The notes under the pieces are model-generated. The model saw only the letters and a list, made by a program, of their open reading frames with translations, did not search any database and was not told the DNA's origin. 64,000 nucleotides of DNA, from NCBI RefSeq assembly GCF_026011735.1, contig NZ_BRVN01000006.1, forward strand, positions 104,234 to 168,233, written 5' to 3'. The translations under genes were made by a program, and so were the position numbers. This stretch comes from Dietzia sp. NCCP-2495 (lineage in GTDB: Bacteria > Actinomycetota > Actinomycetes > Mycobacteriales > Mycobacteriaceae). Shown piece by piece: positions 10,047 to 18,700 of this stretch. The first letter of the stretch is position 1; each line of letters opens with the position of its first letter.

Positions 10047-10912
10047 GGGTTCTCCTCGGGGTCTGGGGGCGGCTCGGAGCCGGGTTCGGGCCGGTAGGGA
10101 CGCCAGCCGAAGCTGATGGACTGCGGGCCGTCGGCGAGGCTGCGCTCGGAGGCCAGGTGAATCTCGGCGCGCAGGCGGTCCTCGCCGGTGGTGACCTTGA
10201 ACGCGAGCGGGTCACCGTCGACCGTGGCCACACGGTGACCGAGCCGTTCGACGAGCCCGGCGTCGTCGGTGGCCACCTCCCCGGCGGCGTCGTAGGCGGC
10301 GAGCAGCACGTGTGGCGCGAAGCCCTGCGGGGTCTGGACGGCGCGCAGTGCCGCGCGGTCGGGGGTGCCCACCACGTGACCGGAGGCGTCGACCTGTTTG
10401 ACCGTGTCGACGACCGGGACCACGGGCACCACCGCGACCTCGCCCGCGCGCACCGCCTCGACCACGCGCCGGATCGGATCGGCTGGGGTGAGGCAGCGCG
10501 CCGCGTCGTGGACGAGCAGGACGTCATAGCCCGCCGTGCCACTGCCCTGCGCGGCGGCGTCGCTCCCAGGCGCGACGTGGGCGGTGGTCAGTGCCGCGAG
10601 GCCGTGACGCACCGAGTCGGTGCGCTCGGCTCCGCCGGTGGTGACGACGACGACGTGGCCGTCCACCCCGAGCGGCGCCAGCAGTTCCCGGGACTCGTCC
10701 ACGCGATCGTCGGGGACCACAGCCACCACGTCGTCGACGACCCCGGAGCCGAGCAGTCCGGCGACGGCGCGCTCGAGCATGGTCCTGCCGTCGAGTTCGA
10801 CGAACGCCTTGGGGAGACCGGCGCCGAGGCGGACCCCCGACCCCGCGGCGGGCACGACAGCGGCCACCCTGCCCGTGGGGGCGGGGTGGCCGTGTCGAGC
10901 CGGGTGCGTCAC
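10043..10912 (-). CDS. ispD: 2-C-methyl-D-erythritol 4-phosphate cytidylyltransferase
   Basis: A 289-residue MEP-pathway cytidylyltransferase that makes CDP-methylerythritol. The nucleotide-binding loop is [21 protein letters not shown], with further family blocks [19 protein letters not shown] and [13 protein letters not shown]. The protein is longer than many homologues (about 230 residues). The excess is a loop around residues 100-125 ([17 protein letters not shown]) and a C-terminal tail after about residue 255 ending [13 protein letters not shown]. It lies 17 bp downstream of carD and overlaps ispF. Confidence 0.93.
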   Translation of the reverse strand: MTHPARHGHPAPTGRVAAVVPAAGSGVRLGAGLPKAFVELDGRTMLERAVAGLLGSGVVDDVVAVVPDDRVDESRELLAPLGVDGHVVVVTTGGAERTDSVRHGLAALTTAHVAPGSDAAAQGSGTAGYDVLLVHDAARCLTPADPIRRVVEAVRAGEVAVVPVVPVVDTVKQVDASGHVVGTPDRAALRAVQTPQGFAPHVLLAAYDAAGEVATDDAGLVERLGHRVATVDGDPLAFKVTTGEDRLRAEIHLASERSLADGPQSISFGWRPYRPEPGSEPPPDPEENP

Positions 10913-10929
10913 CTGACGTGGTGGACGAA

Positions 10930-11424
10930 CTACGCCGTGACGGCGGTGGCGAGCGCCTCGTCGAGGACCGCCTCGGCACGCTCGGGATCCGACTGCTCGG
11001 CGAGCGCGAGCTCACCGACGAGCACCTGGCGCGCCTTGGCCAGCATGCGCTTCTCGCCCGCGGACAGACCACGGTCGAGATCGCGACGCCAGAGATCACG
11101 CACGACCTCGGCGACCTTGTTCACATCGCCCGAGGCGAGCTTCTCGCCGTTGGCCTTGTAGCGGCGGGACCAGTTGGTGGGCTCCTCCGCGTGCTCGGTG
11201 CGCAGGACCTCGAAGACCTTGTCGAGGCCCGCCTGGTCGACCACGTCACGAACACCGACGTACTCCGCGTTCTCGGCCGGCACCTTCACCGTGAGATCAC
11301 CCTGCGAGACCTTGAGGACGAGGTATTCCTTCTCGGTGCCCTTGACCGTCCGCATCTCGATCGCCTGAATGGTCGCGGCGCCGTGATGCGGGTAGACGAC
11401 GGTGTCGCCGACCTTGAACTCCAT
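10930..11424 (-). CDS. carD: CarD-family RNA polymerase-binding transcription regulator
   Basis: A 164-residue global regulator that stabilises the RNA-polymerase open complex. The N-terminal RNAP-interaction domain begins [20 protein letters not shown] and includes [19 protein letters not shown]. The C-terminal helical DNA-binding domain includes the Trp region [19 protein letters not shown] and [20 protein letters not shown]. Length and sequence agree with mycobacterial CarD. The ATG at 11424 has GAAAGGGGAAAG upstream, and TAAGAT on the minus strand (11452-11457) is a plausible -10. It is the first gene of the ispD-ispF-cysS-rlmB operon. Confidence 0.95.
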   Translation of the reverse strand: MEFKVGDTVVYPHHGAATIQAIEMRTVKGTEKEYLVLKVSQGDLTVKVPAENAEYVGVRDVVDQAGLDKVFEVLRTEHAEEPTNWSRRYKANGEKLASGDVNKVAEVVRDLWRRDLDRGLSAGEKRMLAKARQVLVGELALAEQSDPERAEAVLDEALATAVTA

Positions 11425-11622
11425 GAGTGGCTTTCCCCTTTCGACTGAGCCATCTTAGCACGACCTCAGGGAACATGGTTTCTGTTTGCGCAGGTCAGCA
11501 CCGTGCGCAGCCAATCCGGGCAGTCAACCGGGTGGAACGGGGCCACTCCGGCACCGGTCACGAACAGCCGTGGACTACGATGAGACGCGCCTGAGAGACG
11601 AATATTCCCCGAGGAGCCTGAC

Positions 11623-12195
11623 GTGACTTCACTGAACACCGGCCTGCGCCGCACCGCGCTCGTAGTCCTGGCCGCGGGCACGGCCCTCGGAATGACCGCG
11701 TGCAGTGCCGGACAGATCTCGCAGACCGCCAACCAGGTCGCCGCAGTCGACGGTGGCCGCGGCCAGGCCGGCGATCTGACGCTGAACGACCTCCAGGTCG
11801 TCATCTCCGAGGACGGCGGCCAGGCCCGCGTCGGCGGCATGATCTCGTACACCGGCTACGGCCTGGGCGACGAGGTCTCCGTCGACTCCCTCGAGATCGA
11901 CGGCAACCAGGTCCAGCTCGGCGCCCTCGCGCCTCTGCAGCGCGGCTGCTCGATCGAGTTCGACGCGACCGAGGACGCCGAGGCCGGCCCGGAGATCGAG
12001 GGCCTCTGCCTCGAGCACGCCACCGCCACCGTCCCGAACGCGGACGACCTGAACATCGGCGTCTCCGTCCCCGCCACGGTCAGCTTCAGCAACGGCGACC
12101 AGATCGAGACCGACGCCGCCGTGGTGGCCGAGCTCGTCGAGGTCGGCGAGTTCACCCGCCCGGCCGAGACCGCCGCCGCGACTGAGGGACACTGA
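11623..12195 (+). CDS. LpqE-like lipoprotein
   Basis: A 190-residue exported lipoprotein: basic start (TGLRRTALVV), hydrophobic core and lipobox GMTACSAG. The mature part is acidic with a beta-sandwich-like pattern (LTLNDLQVVISEDG, ARVGGMISYTGYG, VSVPATVSFSNGDQIETDA) and two Cys (RGCSIEF and GLCLEH) that could form a disulfide. Position between carD and disA is the position of lpqE (Rv3584) in M. tuberculosis, hence the name. Its role is unknown. It starts at a GTG with GAGGAG nearby; TACGAT at 11576-11581 is a possible -10. Confidence 0.7.
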   Translation: MTSLNTGLRRTALVVLAAGTALGMTACSAGQISQTANQVAAVDGGRGQAGDLTLNDLQVVISEDGGQARVGGMISYTGYGLGDEVSVDSLEIDGNQVQLGALAPLQRGCSIEFDATEDAEAGPEIEGLCLEHATATVPNADDLNIGVSVPATVSFSNGDQIETDAAVVAELVEVGEFTRPAETAAATEGH

Positions 12196-12286
12196 GACGT
12201 CCGCCCTCTCCGCCCGCTCGGCTGACGGTTCGCCACTCGATCCCGAGTTCGTCCGCGTTCTCAGGCGCGTCGCCCCGGGCACGCCG

Positions 12287-13336
12287 TTGCGCGACGCGCT
12301 CGACCGGATCCGCCGTAGCGGCACCGGCGGCCTCGTCGTACTAGGAGACGACTCCGACGTCCAGTCGATCTGTGACGGAGGGGTCGTTCTGGACGTCCCG
12401 TTCACCCCGGCACTGCTCCGTGAGCTGAGCAAGATGGACGGCGCCGTCGTCCTCTCCACGGACGGAACGCGCATCACCAGGGCCAACGTCCACCTGGTCC
12501 CCGACCCCACCCTCCCGGCGAGCGAGACCGGCACGCGCCACCGCGCCGCCGAGCGGACCGCCCGGCACACGAGTGTCCCGGCCATCGCGGTCTCCGCGTC
12601 CATGACCACGGTGACCGTGTACTCCGGTGACCGTGCCAAGGTCCTCGCCGACCCCGTGGTGCTCCTGGCGCGGGCCGACCAGTCCGTGGCCGCCATGGAA
12701 CGACACGGCGCCCGTACGGCACGGGCCCGCGACCGGCTCGACCGCGCAGAGATCGGTGGGTATGCCGCCGTCCGGGACGTGATCACCATGGCCCAGCGGC
12801 TCCTGCGCCTCGAGCGTCTGGGAGCGGAACTCGCCGAACTCGCGGTGGAGATGGGCGAGTACGGGCGGCAGACCACGCTGCAACTCGAGGAACTGCTCTC
12901 GGACACCCCCGACGAACTGTGGGGGCTGGTCGCCGACTACCTCGTGACGGGACAGCACGCAGCCGGCACCCACGTCGGCACCGACGTCGACCCGGATCAC
13001 AGCGACCGCCCCTCCTCCGAGCAGGTCGCCGCCGCCCTCGAACGGCTCTCGGCCCTGTCCGACGCCGATCTGCTGCTCCCCGGCCCGGTCGCGCGGTGCC
13101 TGGGCCTGCCGGCCGAGCCGGAGGACCTGGACGCACAGGTCTCCGCGCGCGGTCACCGCATGCTCGCGCACATCCCCCGGCTCCGGCCGGTACAGATCGC
13201 GGCCCTGGTGGAACGCTTCGGATCGGTGACGGCGCTACTGGAGGCGGAGCAGTCGGACTTCGCCGACGTCGAGGGTGTGGGCGCCCTGTGGGCCAAGCAC
13301 GTCCGCCAGCGACTCACCGGCCTCGTCACCGGCTGA
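12287..13336 (+). CDS. disA: Diadenylate cyclase / DNA-integrity scanning protein
   Basis: DisA makes the second messenger c-di-AMP from two ATP and slides on DNA. Visible are the DGA motif in KMDGAVVLSTDGTRI and the RHR motif in ESGTRHRAAER-like SETGTRHRAAERTA. A helical linker and a C-terminal helix-hairpin-helix domain (IPRLRPVQIAALVERFGS, VEGVGALWAKHVRQRL) follow. The TTG at 12287 is the only ATG/GTG/TTG start in the frame. Similarity to mycobacterial DisA continues about 20 codons upstream (FVRVLRRVAPGTPLRDAL). The true start is therefore probably an unusual codon near the lpqE stop: CTG at 12182, or ACG at 12197 after GAGGGA. Upstream radA is absent. Confidence 0.9.
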   Translation: MRDALDRIRRSGTGGLVVLGDDSDVQSICDGGVVLDVPFTPALLRELSKMDGAVVLSTDGTRITRANVHLVPDPTLPASETGTRHRAAERTARHTSVPAIAVSASMTTVTVYSGDRAKVLADPVVLLARADQSVAAMERHGARTARARDRLDRAEIGGYAAVRDVITMAQRLLRLERLGAELAELAVEMGEYGRQTTLQLEELLSDTPDELWGLVADYLVTGQHAAGTHVGTDVDPDHSDRPSSEQVAAALERLSALSDADLLLPGPVARCLGLPAEPEDLDAQVSARGHRMLAHIPRLRPVQIAALVERFGSVTALLEAEQSDFADVEGVGALWAKHVRQRLTGLVTG

Positions 13337-13347
13337 AGGGACTCCGC

Positions 13348-14013
13348 TCAGGACTCGGGAGCCTCGACCACGTTGAATGTGGCTGCGGGGCTGAACACAC
13401 TTCCGACCAGCGCGTACACCTGGTAGGCGCCCACCTCGACCGGGGTGCGGTCGCCCTCGGAGCACGCCCCCTCGGCCGAGCGACGGCCCGACCAGTCGAT
13501 CTGACGCGGTTCCGGCTCGCCCGGACGCAGGTCCACCTCGTCCTCCTCGCGCGGGGTGGTGCAGTCGATGCTCGACCAGATCTTCGTGTTGTCGTCGAGG
13601 CGGTACACCTCGAACGACAGCGGGGCCTCCGACAGGTTGCGGTCGCAGGTCGTCTCGGAGGTGTTGATGATGTTGACGAAGAACCGGACGTCCTCGCCGG
13701 CGACCACGTTGGGCTCAGCCGGCCACACGTCCAGGCGGAGATCCTCGTTCGCGCAGCGGCCACGGGAGGCGCCGCCGTCGTCGTCCTCGTCGGATTCCTT
13801 GGTCGTCGTGGCCGTGGTGTCAGTGGTCTCGACGGCCTCCGCCGAATCAGGATCGACGCTGCCCGCGGTCTCCTGGGTGTCCGTACCCGAGTCGCGGGAG
13901 GCCAGGAACAGTGCCAGGATCACCACGATGACGGCCACCACCGCCACGACGACAGCCGCGAAACGACGGCGCACATAGACTTCGCGCGGTAGGGGGCCCT
14001 GTGGTTCGTGCAC
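13348..14013 (-). CDS. Membrane-anchored extracytoplasmic protein (Rv3587c-like)
   Basis: A 221-residue protein with a short cytoplasmic N-terminus (EVYVRRRF), one membrane segment (about residues 17-40), then an acidic Thr/Asp/Glu linker. A beta-rich extracellular domain has paired Cys (GRCANEDL, TTCDRNL, IDCTTP, GACSEGD). This architecture and the place between disA and the carbonic anhydrase match Rv3587c of M. tuberculosis, whose function I do not know. I chose the GTG at 14013; the frame extends to 14097 with unlikely sequence. It converges with disA, 11 bp apart. Confidence 0.75.
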   Translation of the reverse strand: MHEPQGPLPREVYVRRRFAAVVVAVVAVIVVILALFLASRDSGTDTQETAGSVDPDSAEAVETTDTTATTTKESDEDDDGGASRGRCANEDLRLDVWPAEPNVVAGEDVRFFVNIINTSETTCDRNLSEAPLSFEVYRLDDNTKIWSSIDCTTPREEDEVDLRPGEPEPRQIDWSGRRSAEGACSEGDRTPVEVGAYQVYALVGSVFSPAATFNVVEAPES

Positions 14014-14118
14014 GAGGCCAACTCTAGAGGCGGACCCACGCACCTGGGACCTGGGATGCGGCGTGTCCCGCAAAGCAAGCAGACGGGGCGGTCCCACGCC
14101 GGCAGACCGGGCCGCGCG

Positions 14119-14772
14119 TCAGACCGCGACCATCTCCTCGCCGGGACCGTGCGGGATGTCCTCGACATCGCCGATCACACTGCGGAGGTACGCCCGTCCG
14201 TCGTTGAGCTTGTAGGTCACCCCGACGATCGCCAGCTCCCCCGCGTCGATCCGGTCGCTGATGATCTTCGACCGCTGCTGCAACAGCTCGCCGGTCTCGA
14301 GGATGTGGCGGGCCTCGTAGTCGTCGGTACTCGTGAGTCCCTCCCGGCGACCGTTGAGGATCGACGGCGAGACCTTCTCCACCACATCCCGCAGGAATCC
14401 CGGCGGGATCTCACCGGTCCGGAGCGCGTTGACGGCGGCGGCGACGCCACCACAGCTGTCGTGACCGAGCACCACGATGAGCGGGGTATCCAGAAGATGC
14501 ACCGCATACTCGATCGACCCCAACACCGCGGTGTCGATGATGTGCCCCGCCGTGCGGATCACGAACAGGTCGCCGAGCCCCTGGTCGAAGATGATCTCCG
14601 CCGCCACCCGCGAATCCGAACACCCGAACAGCACGGCCTTGGGGTGCTGCGAGGCGACGAGATCCTCTCGCCGCTGGGTATTCTGGCTCGGATGACGCAT
14701 CTCGCCCTTGACGAAACGACGGTTGCCGTCGCGGAGCGAGGCCCAGGCGCTGATCGGGTTGGTGTGAGGCAT
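14119..14772 (-). CDS. Beta-class carbonic anhydrase
   Basis: A 217-residue zinc enzyme that interconverts CO2 and bicarbonate. The zinc ligands are in VLFGCSDSRVAAE (Cys, with the Asp-Arg dyad) and VVLGHDSCGGVAAAV (His and Cys). IRTAGHIIDTAVLGSIEYAV is also typical. It corresponds to canB (Rv3588c) by sequence and location. It starts at an ATG at 14772, divergent from mutY with only a few tens of bases between them, so the two share a promoter region. Confidence 0.93.
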   Translation of the reverse strand: MPHTNPISAWASLRDGNRRFVKGEMRHPSQNTQRREDLVASQHPKAVLFGCSDSRVAAEIIFDQGLGDLFVIRTAGHIIDTAVLGSIEYAVHLLDTPLIVVLGHDSCGGVAAAVNALRTGEIPPGFLRDVVEKVSPSILNGRREGLTSTDDYEARHILETGELLQQRSKIISDRIDAGELAIVGVTYKLNDGRAYLRSVIGDVEDIPHGPGEEMVAV

Positions 14773-14810
14773 GCCTCATATTGTGCACACGCTGCAGGAG
14801 AGGCAGGAAA

Positions 14811-15731
14811 TTGACCTCCGAACGCGGGTCCTCCTCCGATCGCGGCCCCTCCTCCGATCCCGTGGCCGCCATCGACACCCCGGCACTCCTGAACTGGTTC
14901 GCCGGTGCCGGCCGGGCCCTGCCATGGCGCAAGGACGGCGTGAGCGCCTGGGAGATCCTGCTCTGCGAGGTGATGAGTCAGCAGACGCCCGTCGCCCGGG
15001 TCGAGCCGGTCTGGCGCGAGTGGCTGGCACGATGGCCGGGCCCGGCCGAACTCGCCGCCGCCGCCCCCGCGGACGTGATCCGCATGTGGGGCAAACTCGG
15101 CTATCCCCGCCGCGCGCTGCGGCTGCGGGAATGCGCCGTCGTCGTCGTCGAAAAATTCCACGGCGAGGTCCCCACCGAGGTCGACGACCTCCTCTCCCTG
15201 CCCGGCGTCGGCGACTACACCGCGCGCGCCGTGGCGTGCTTCGCCCACGGCCGAGCCGTCCCGGTGGTCGACACCAACGTGCGGCGCGTCGTGGCACGCG
15301 CGGTGAACGGGGTCGCCGAGGCCGGACCGCCGTCGACCCGTCGCGACCTCGCTGCCGTCGAGGCACTCCTGCCCGCGCGGCGAGAGGAGGCCGTCGCGTT
15401 CTCCGTCGCGGTGATGGAACTGGGCGCGCTCGTGTGCACCGCCCGCTCCCCCGACTGCGATGCCTGCCCCCTCGCGCCGACGTGCGCCTGGGTCGCCGCC
15501 GGGAAACCCGAGTGGGACGGCCCCCGGCGCAAGGCCCAGACCTACGCCGGGACCGACCGCCAGGTGCGCGGCATGTTGCTGGACGTGCTGCGCGACGGCG
15601 ACGGCACCGCGACCGCCGCGCGCCTAGACGCCGTGTGGCCGGACCCGGTCCAGCGCGGGCGGGCCCTGGCCTCGCTGGTCGACGACGGGCTCGTCGCGCG
15701 CGTCGACGGCGGGTACGCGCTGCCGGGCTGA
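14811..15731 (+). CDS. mutY: A/G-specific adenine glycosylase
   Basis: A 306-residue base-excision repair enzyme that removes adenine mispaired with 8-oxoguanine. It has the catalytic Glu in LLCEVMSQQTPVARV, the helix-hairpin-helix LLSLPGVGDYTARAVACF and the catalytic Asp in VPVVDTNVRRVV. The four-cysteine iron-sulfur loop has C-x6-C-x2-C-x5-C spacing (CTARSPDCDACPLAPTC). The C-terminal region is short and the MutT-like domain seems reduced, as in mycobacteria. I chose the TTG at 14811 (MTSERGSSSD), with AGGAGAGGCAGG upstream; a GTG at 14781 would add ten residues of poor character. The ESX island begins just after it. Confidence 0.9.
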   Translation: MTSERGSSSDRGPSSDPVAAIDTPALLNWFAGAGRALPWRKDGVSAWEILLCEVMSQQTPVARVEPVWREWLARWPGPAELAAAAPADVIRMWGKLGYPRRALRLRECAVVVVEKFHGEVPTEVDDLLSLPGVGDYTARAVACFAHGRAVPVVDTNVRRVVARAVNGVAEAGPPSTRRDLAAVEALLPARREEAVAFSVAVMELGALVCTARSPDCDACPLAPTCAWVAAGKPEWDGPRRKAQTYAGTDRQVRGMLLDVLRDGDGTATAARLDAVWPDPVQRGRALASLVDDGLVARVDGGYALPG

Positions 15732-15773
15732 GTCACGGCGGGCACCCACAAACCCTCGGGGAGGCCTGACGGC

Positions 15774-18700
15774 TCAGTCGTCGCCCGGGATCGCTGACAC
15801 CACCGGGGGCACCGAGCACACCTGGATCATCTGCGTCCCGGAGTCCCGCGAGACCAGCGTGCCGCGGCCCGGCGGCAGCGGGCTCGGCTTGAGCTTGCCC
15901 ACGATGTTGCCCTCGTCCCGCGACCCCGACATCACCAGCATGTCCACCGACAGCTCCCGGAGCTTGGCGATGGTGCCGCTGTACATGGCCCGGCTCACGC
16001 CGCCCATCCGGCGGGTCACCACCATGTGCAGGCCCACGTCGCGCGCCTGCGGGAAGAACTGGTGGAGATCAGAGAGCGGATCGGCGCCCGCCGAGGGGGC
16101 CACCAGATCGTGGTCGTCCACCACCACGTAGATCTCGGGCCCGGTCCACCACGAGCGGGTGGCCAGTTGCTCGGCCGTCACGTCGTCACCGGGGAGCCGT
16201 TTCTGGAAGTACGGGACGAGTTGCGGGATGAGGGCCTGCGCGGACTTGGCCGACGAGATGTAGCCCGCCAGATGATCGTCCGGCACCACCCCGAGCAGGG
16301 AACGCCGGTAGTCCACCAGCAGGATCTTGGCCTCCTCGGGGGTCGTGGTGGCCACGATCGACTCGACGATGTTCCGCAGGACCGTGGTCTTGCCGGAACC
16401 GGCGTCCGCGAACGCCATGAAATGCGGCTGCGTCCGGAAGTCGAGGGTGACCGGCTGGAGGGCGTTCTCCCCGATCCCCAGCAACGCCCGGTTCGGGCGG
16501 ATCCGGGCACCGGCCGCCTCGATCTCGGCGAGCACCGCCGACCGCGGGATGTCATCGGCCAACAACCGCACCGGCGGCGCCGCACGATCGCCGTACAACG
16601 CCCTCAGGTCCGCCGCTGCCGCGCGGACGCCCTCGGCCAGATCGGCCACCGACGAACCACCGTCGAGCCGCGGGAGTCCGATGAGCGTGTGCAGCCCCGA
16701 CTTCACGATGCCGCGACCCGGCCGGCCCTCGGGCACCAGCGCGCCCTTGACCCGTCCGGCCTCGGACTCGCCCGGATCGCCGAGCCGGAGCTCGATCCGC
16801 GTGCCCATGAAGTCCTTCATCGTCGAGCGGAGCTCCGCCCACCGGGACACCGACACCACCACGTGTATCCCGTACGACAGGCCCCCCGAGGTGAGCGCGG
16901 TGACCTTCTCTGCAAGTTCCTCGAACTCGCCCCGGAACGTCGCCCAGCCGTCGATCACCAGAAACACGTCGCCGAACCGGTCCCCGTGCAACGGGTGCGA
17001 CGCACGCTCAGCCGGCTCCAGCGCGAGGTACTCGGCCCGCTGCCGACGGAAATCCGTCATGGACTCCAGCCCGAGTCGGCGGAACCGGGCCTCACGCTCG
17101 GCCAGGAGCGTGGTGAGTTCGGCGACCGAGCGGCGGATCCCGTCCAGGTCCCGCCGGCCGGCGACGTACCCGACGTGCGGGACGTCGCGCAGACCCGCCA
17201 GCGAACCGCCGCCGAGGTCCACGCAGAAGAACTGGACGAGCTCGGGCGCGTGGGTGGCGGCCGCGGACATGATGAGCGTGCGCAACGCCGTGGACTTGCC
17301 CGACTGCGGCCCGCCGGCCACGGCCACGTTGCCGGCGCCGCCGTCGAGCCGGACCAGGAACGGGTCCCGCCGCTGCTCGTACGGCTTGTCGACCGTGCCG
17401 ACCGGCCAGGTCAACGTAGGCACGTCGGCCGCGGACACCGGCACATCGACCGGCCCGCCGAGTAGGACGTCCACCGACTCCGGCTCGTCCAGCGGCGGGA
17501 GCCACACCTCGTGGGCCGGCCGGCCGTGGCCGCGAAGGCGGTCCACCACCACGTCCAGCAGCGACTTGGGCGTGTGCTCCCCGCCGGTGGCGGCGCCGTC
17601 ACCGGCGGCGGGCGCGGCGTCGGGACCGGGGTCGGCGTCGAGGTGGGGCGGGGAGTCGTCCAGGAGGTCCGCCATGCTGGGCAGCCCCGCGAACGCACCC
17701 GTGCCGCCGAACGAGTCCGACGCCCCGGCCACGTCCGCCGGCCCGGCCTGGGCGGAGACATCGTGGTCGGCATCCCGGGTGTCGGGTGCCGCTTCCGGCA
17801 GCTCGGGTAGCGGGACGCCGATCGAGGTGAACTCCACGGCACGCAGTCTGGGGCCGGTGCGCTCGTCGTCGTCGTCGATCACCGGAGTCTCGTACGGACC
17901 CGACACGTACGCGGCGTGGAACCGGGTGAGGTCGTCGGAATCGGTCTTGAGGTAGCCCGCACCCGGGGTGCCGGGCAGGTGGTAGGCGTCGACGACGCCG
18001 AGCACCGAGCGCGACTCGCTCGCGGAGAAGGTCTTGAGGCCGATCCGGTACGACAGGTGACTGTCCAGCCCGCGGAGCTTGCCCTCCTCCAGCCGCTGCG
18101 AGGCCAGCAACAGGTGCATCTGCAGCGAACGGCCGAGGCGGCCGATGGCCACGAACAGTTCCGCGAAGTCCGGCTTCTGGGTGAGCAGCTCGGAGAACTC
18201 GTCCACCACGATGAACAGGGCCGGCAGCGGATCCAGCGGCGCTCCCGCAGCGCGGGCCTTCTCGTAGTCACCGACGTTAGCGAAGTTGCCCGCGGCCCGC
18301 AGTAGCTCCTGCCGGCGCGTCATCTCGCCGTACAGCGCATCCTTCATCCGGTCCACGAGATCGAACTCGCCCTCGAGGTTGGTGATGACCGCCGAGACGT
18401 GCGGCAGCGATTCGAGACCTAGGAATGTCGCGCCGCCCTTGAAGTCGACCAACACGAGGTTGAGCGCGTCCGGCGAGTGCGTGGTGACCATCGACAGCAC
18501 GAGCGTGCGCAGGAACTCCGACTTACCCGAACCGGTGGCACCGATACACAGGCCGTGCGGACCCATGCCGTTCTCGGCGGCCTCCTTGATGTCGATCTCC
18601 ACCGGGCGGCCGTCGACCGTTGTCCCGATGGGCACGCGCAGCCGCTCCCGGGCCGTGCGCGGACGCCACACGTCGGCCGGCTCGATGGCCGCCGCGTCGG

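Noticed and set aside
16026..17465. Large plus-strand frames (479 and 542 residues) inside eccC
   Set aside because: Antisense shadows of eccC without ribosome sites or recognisable domains.
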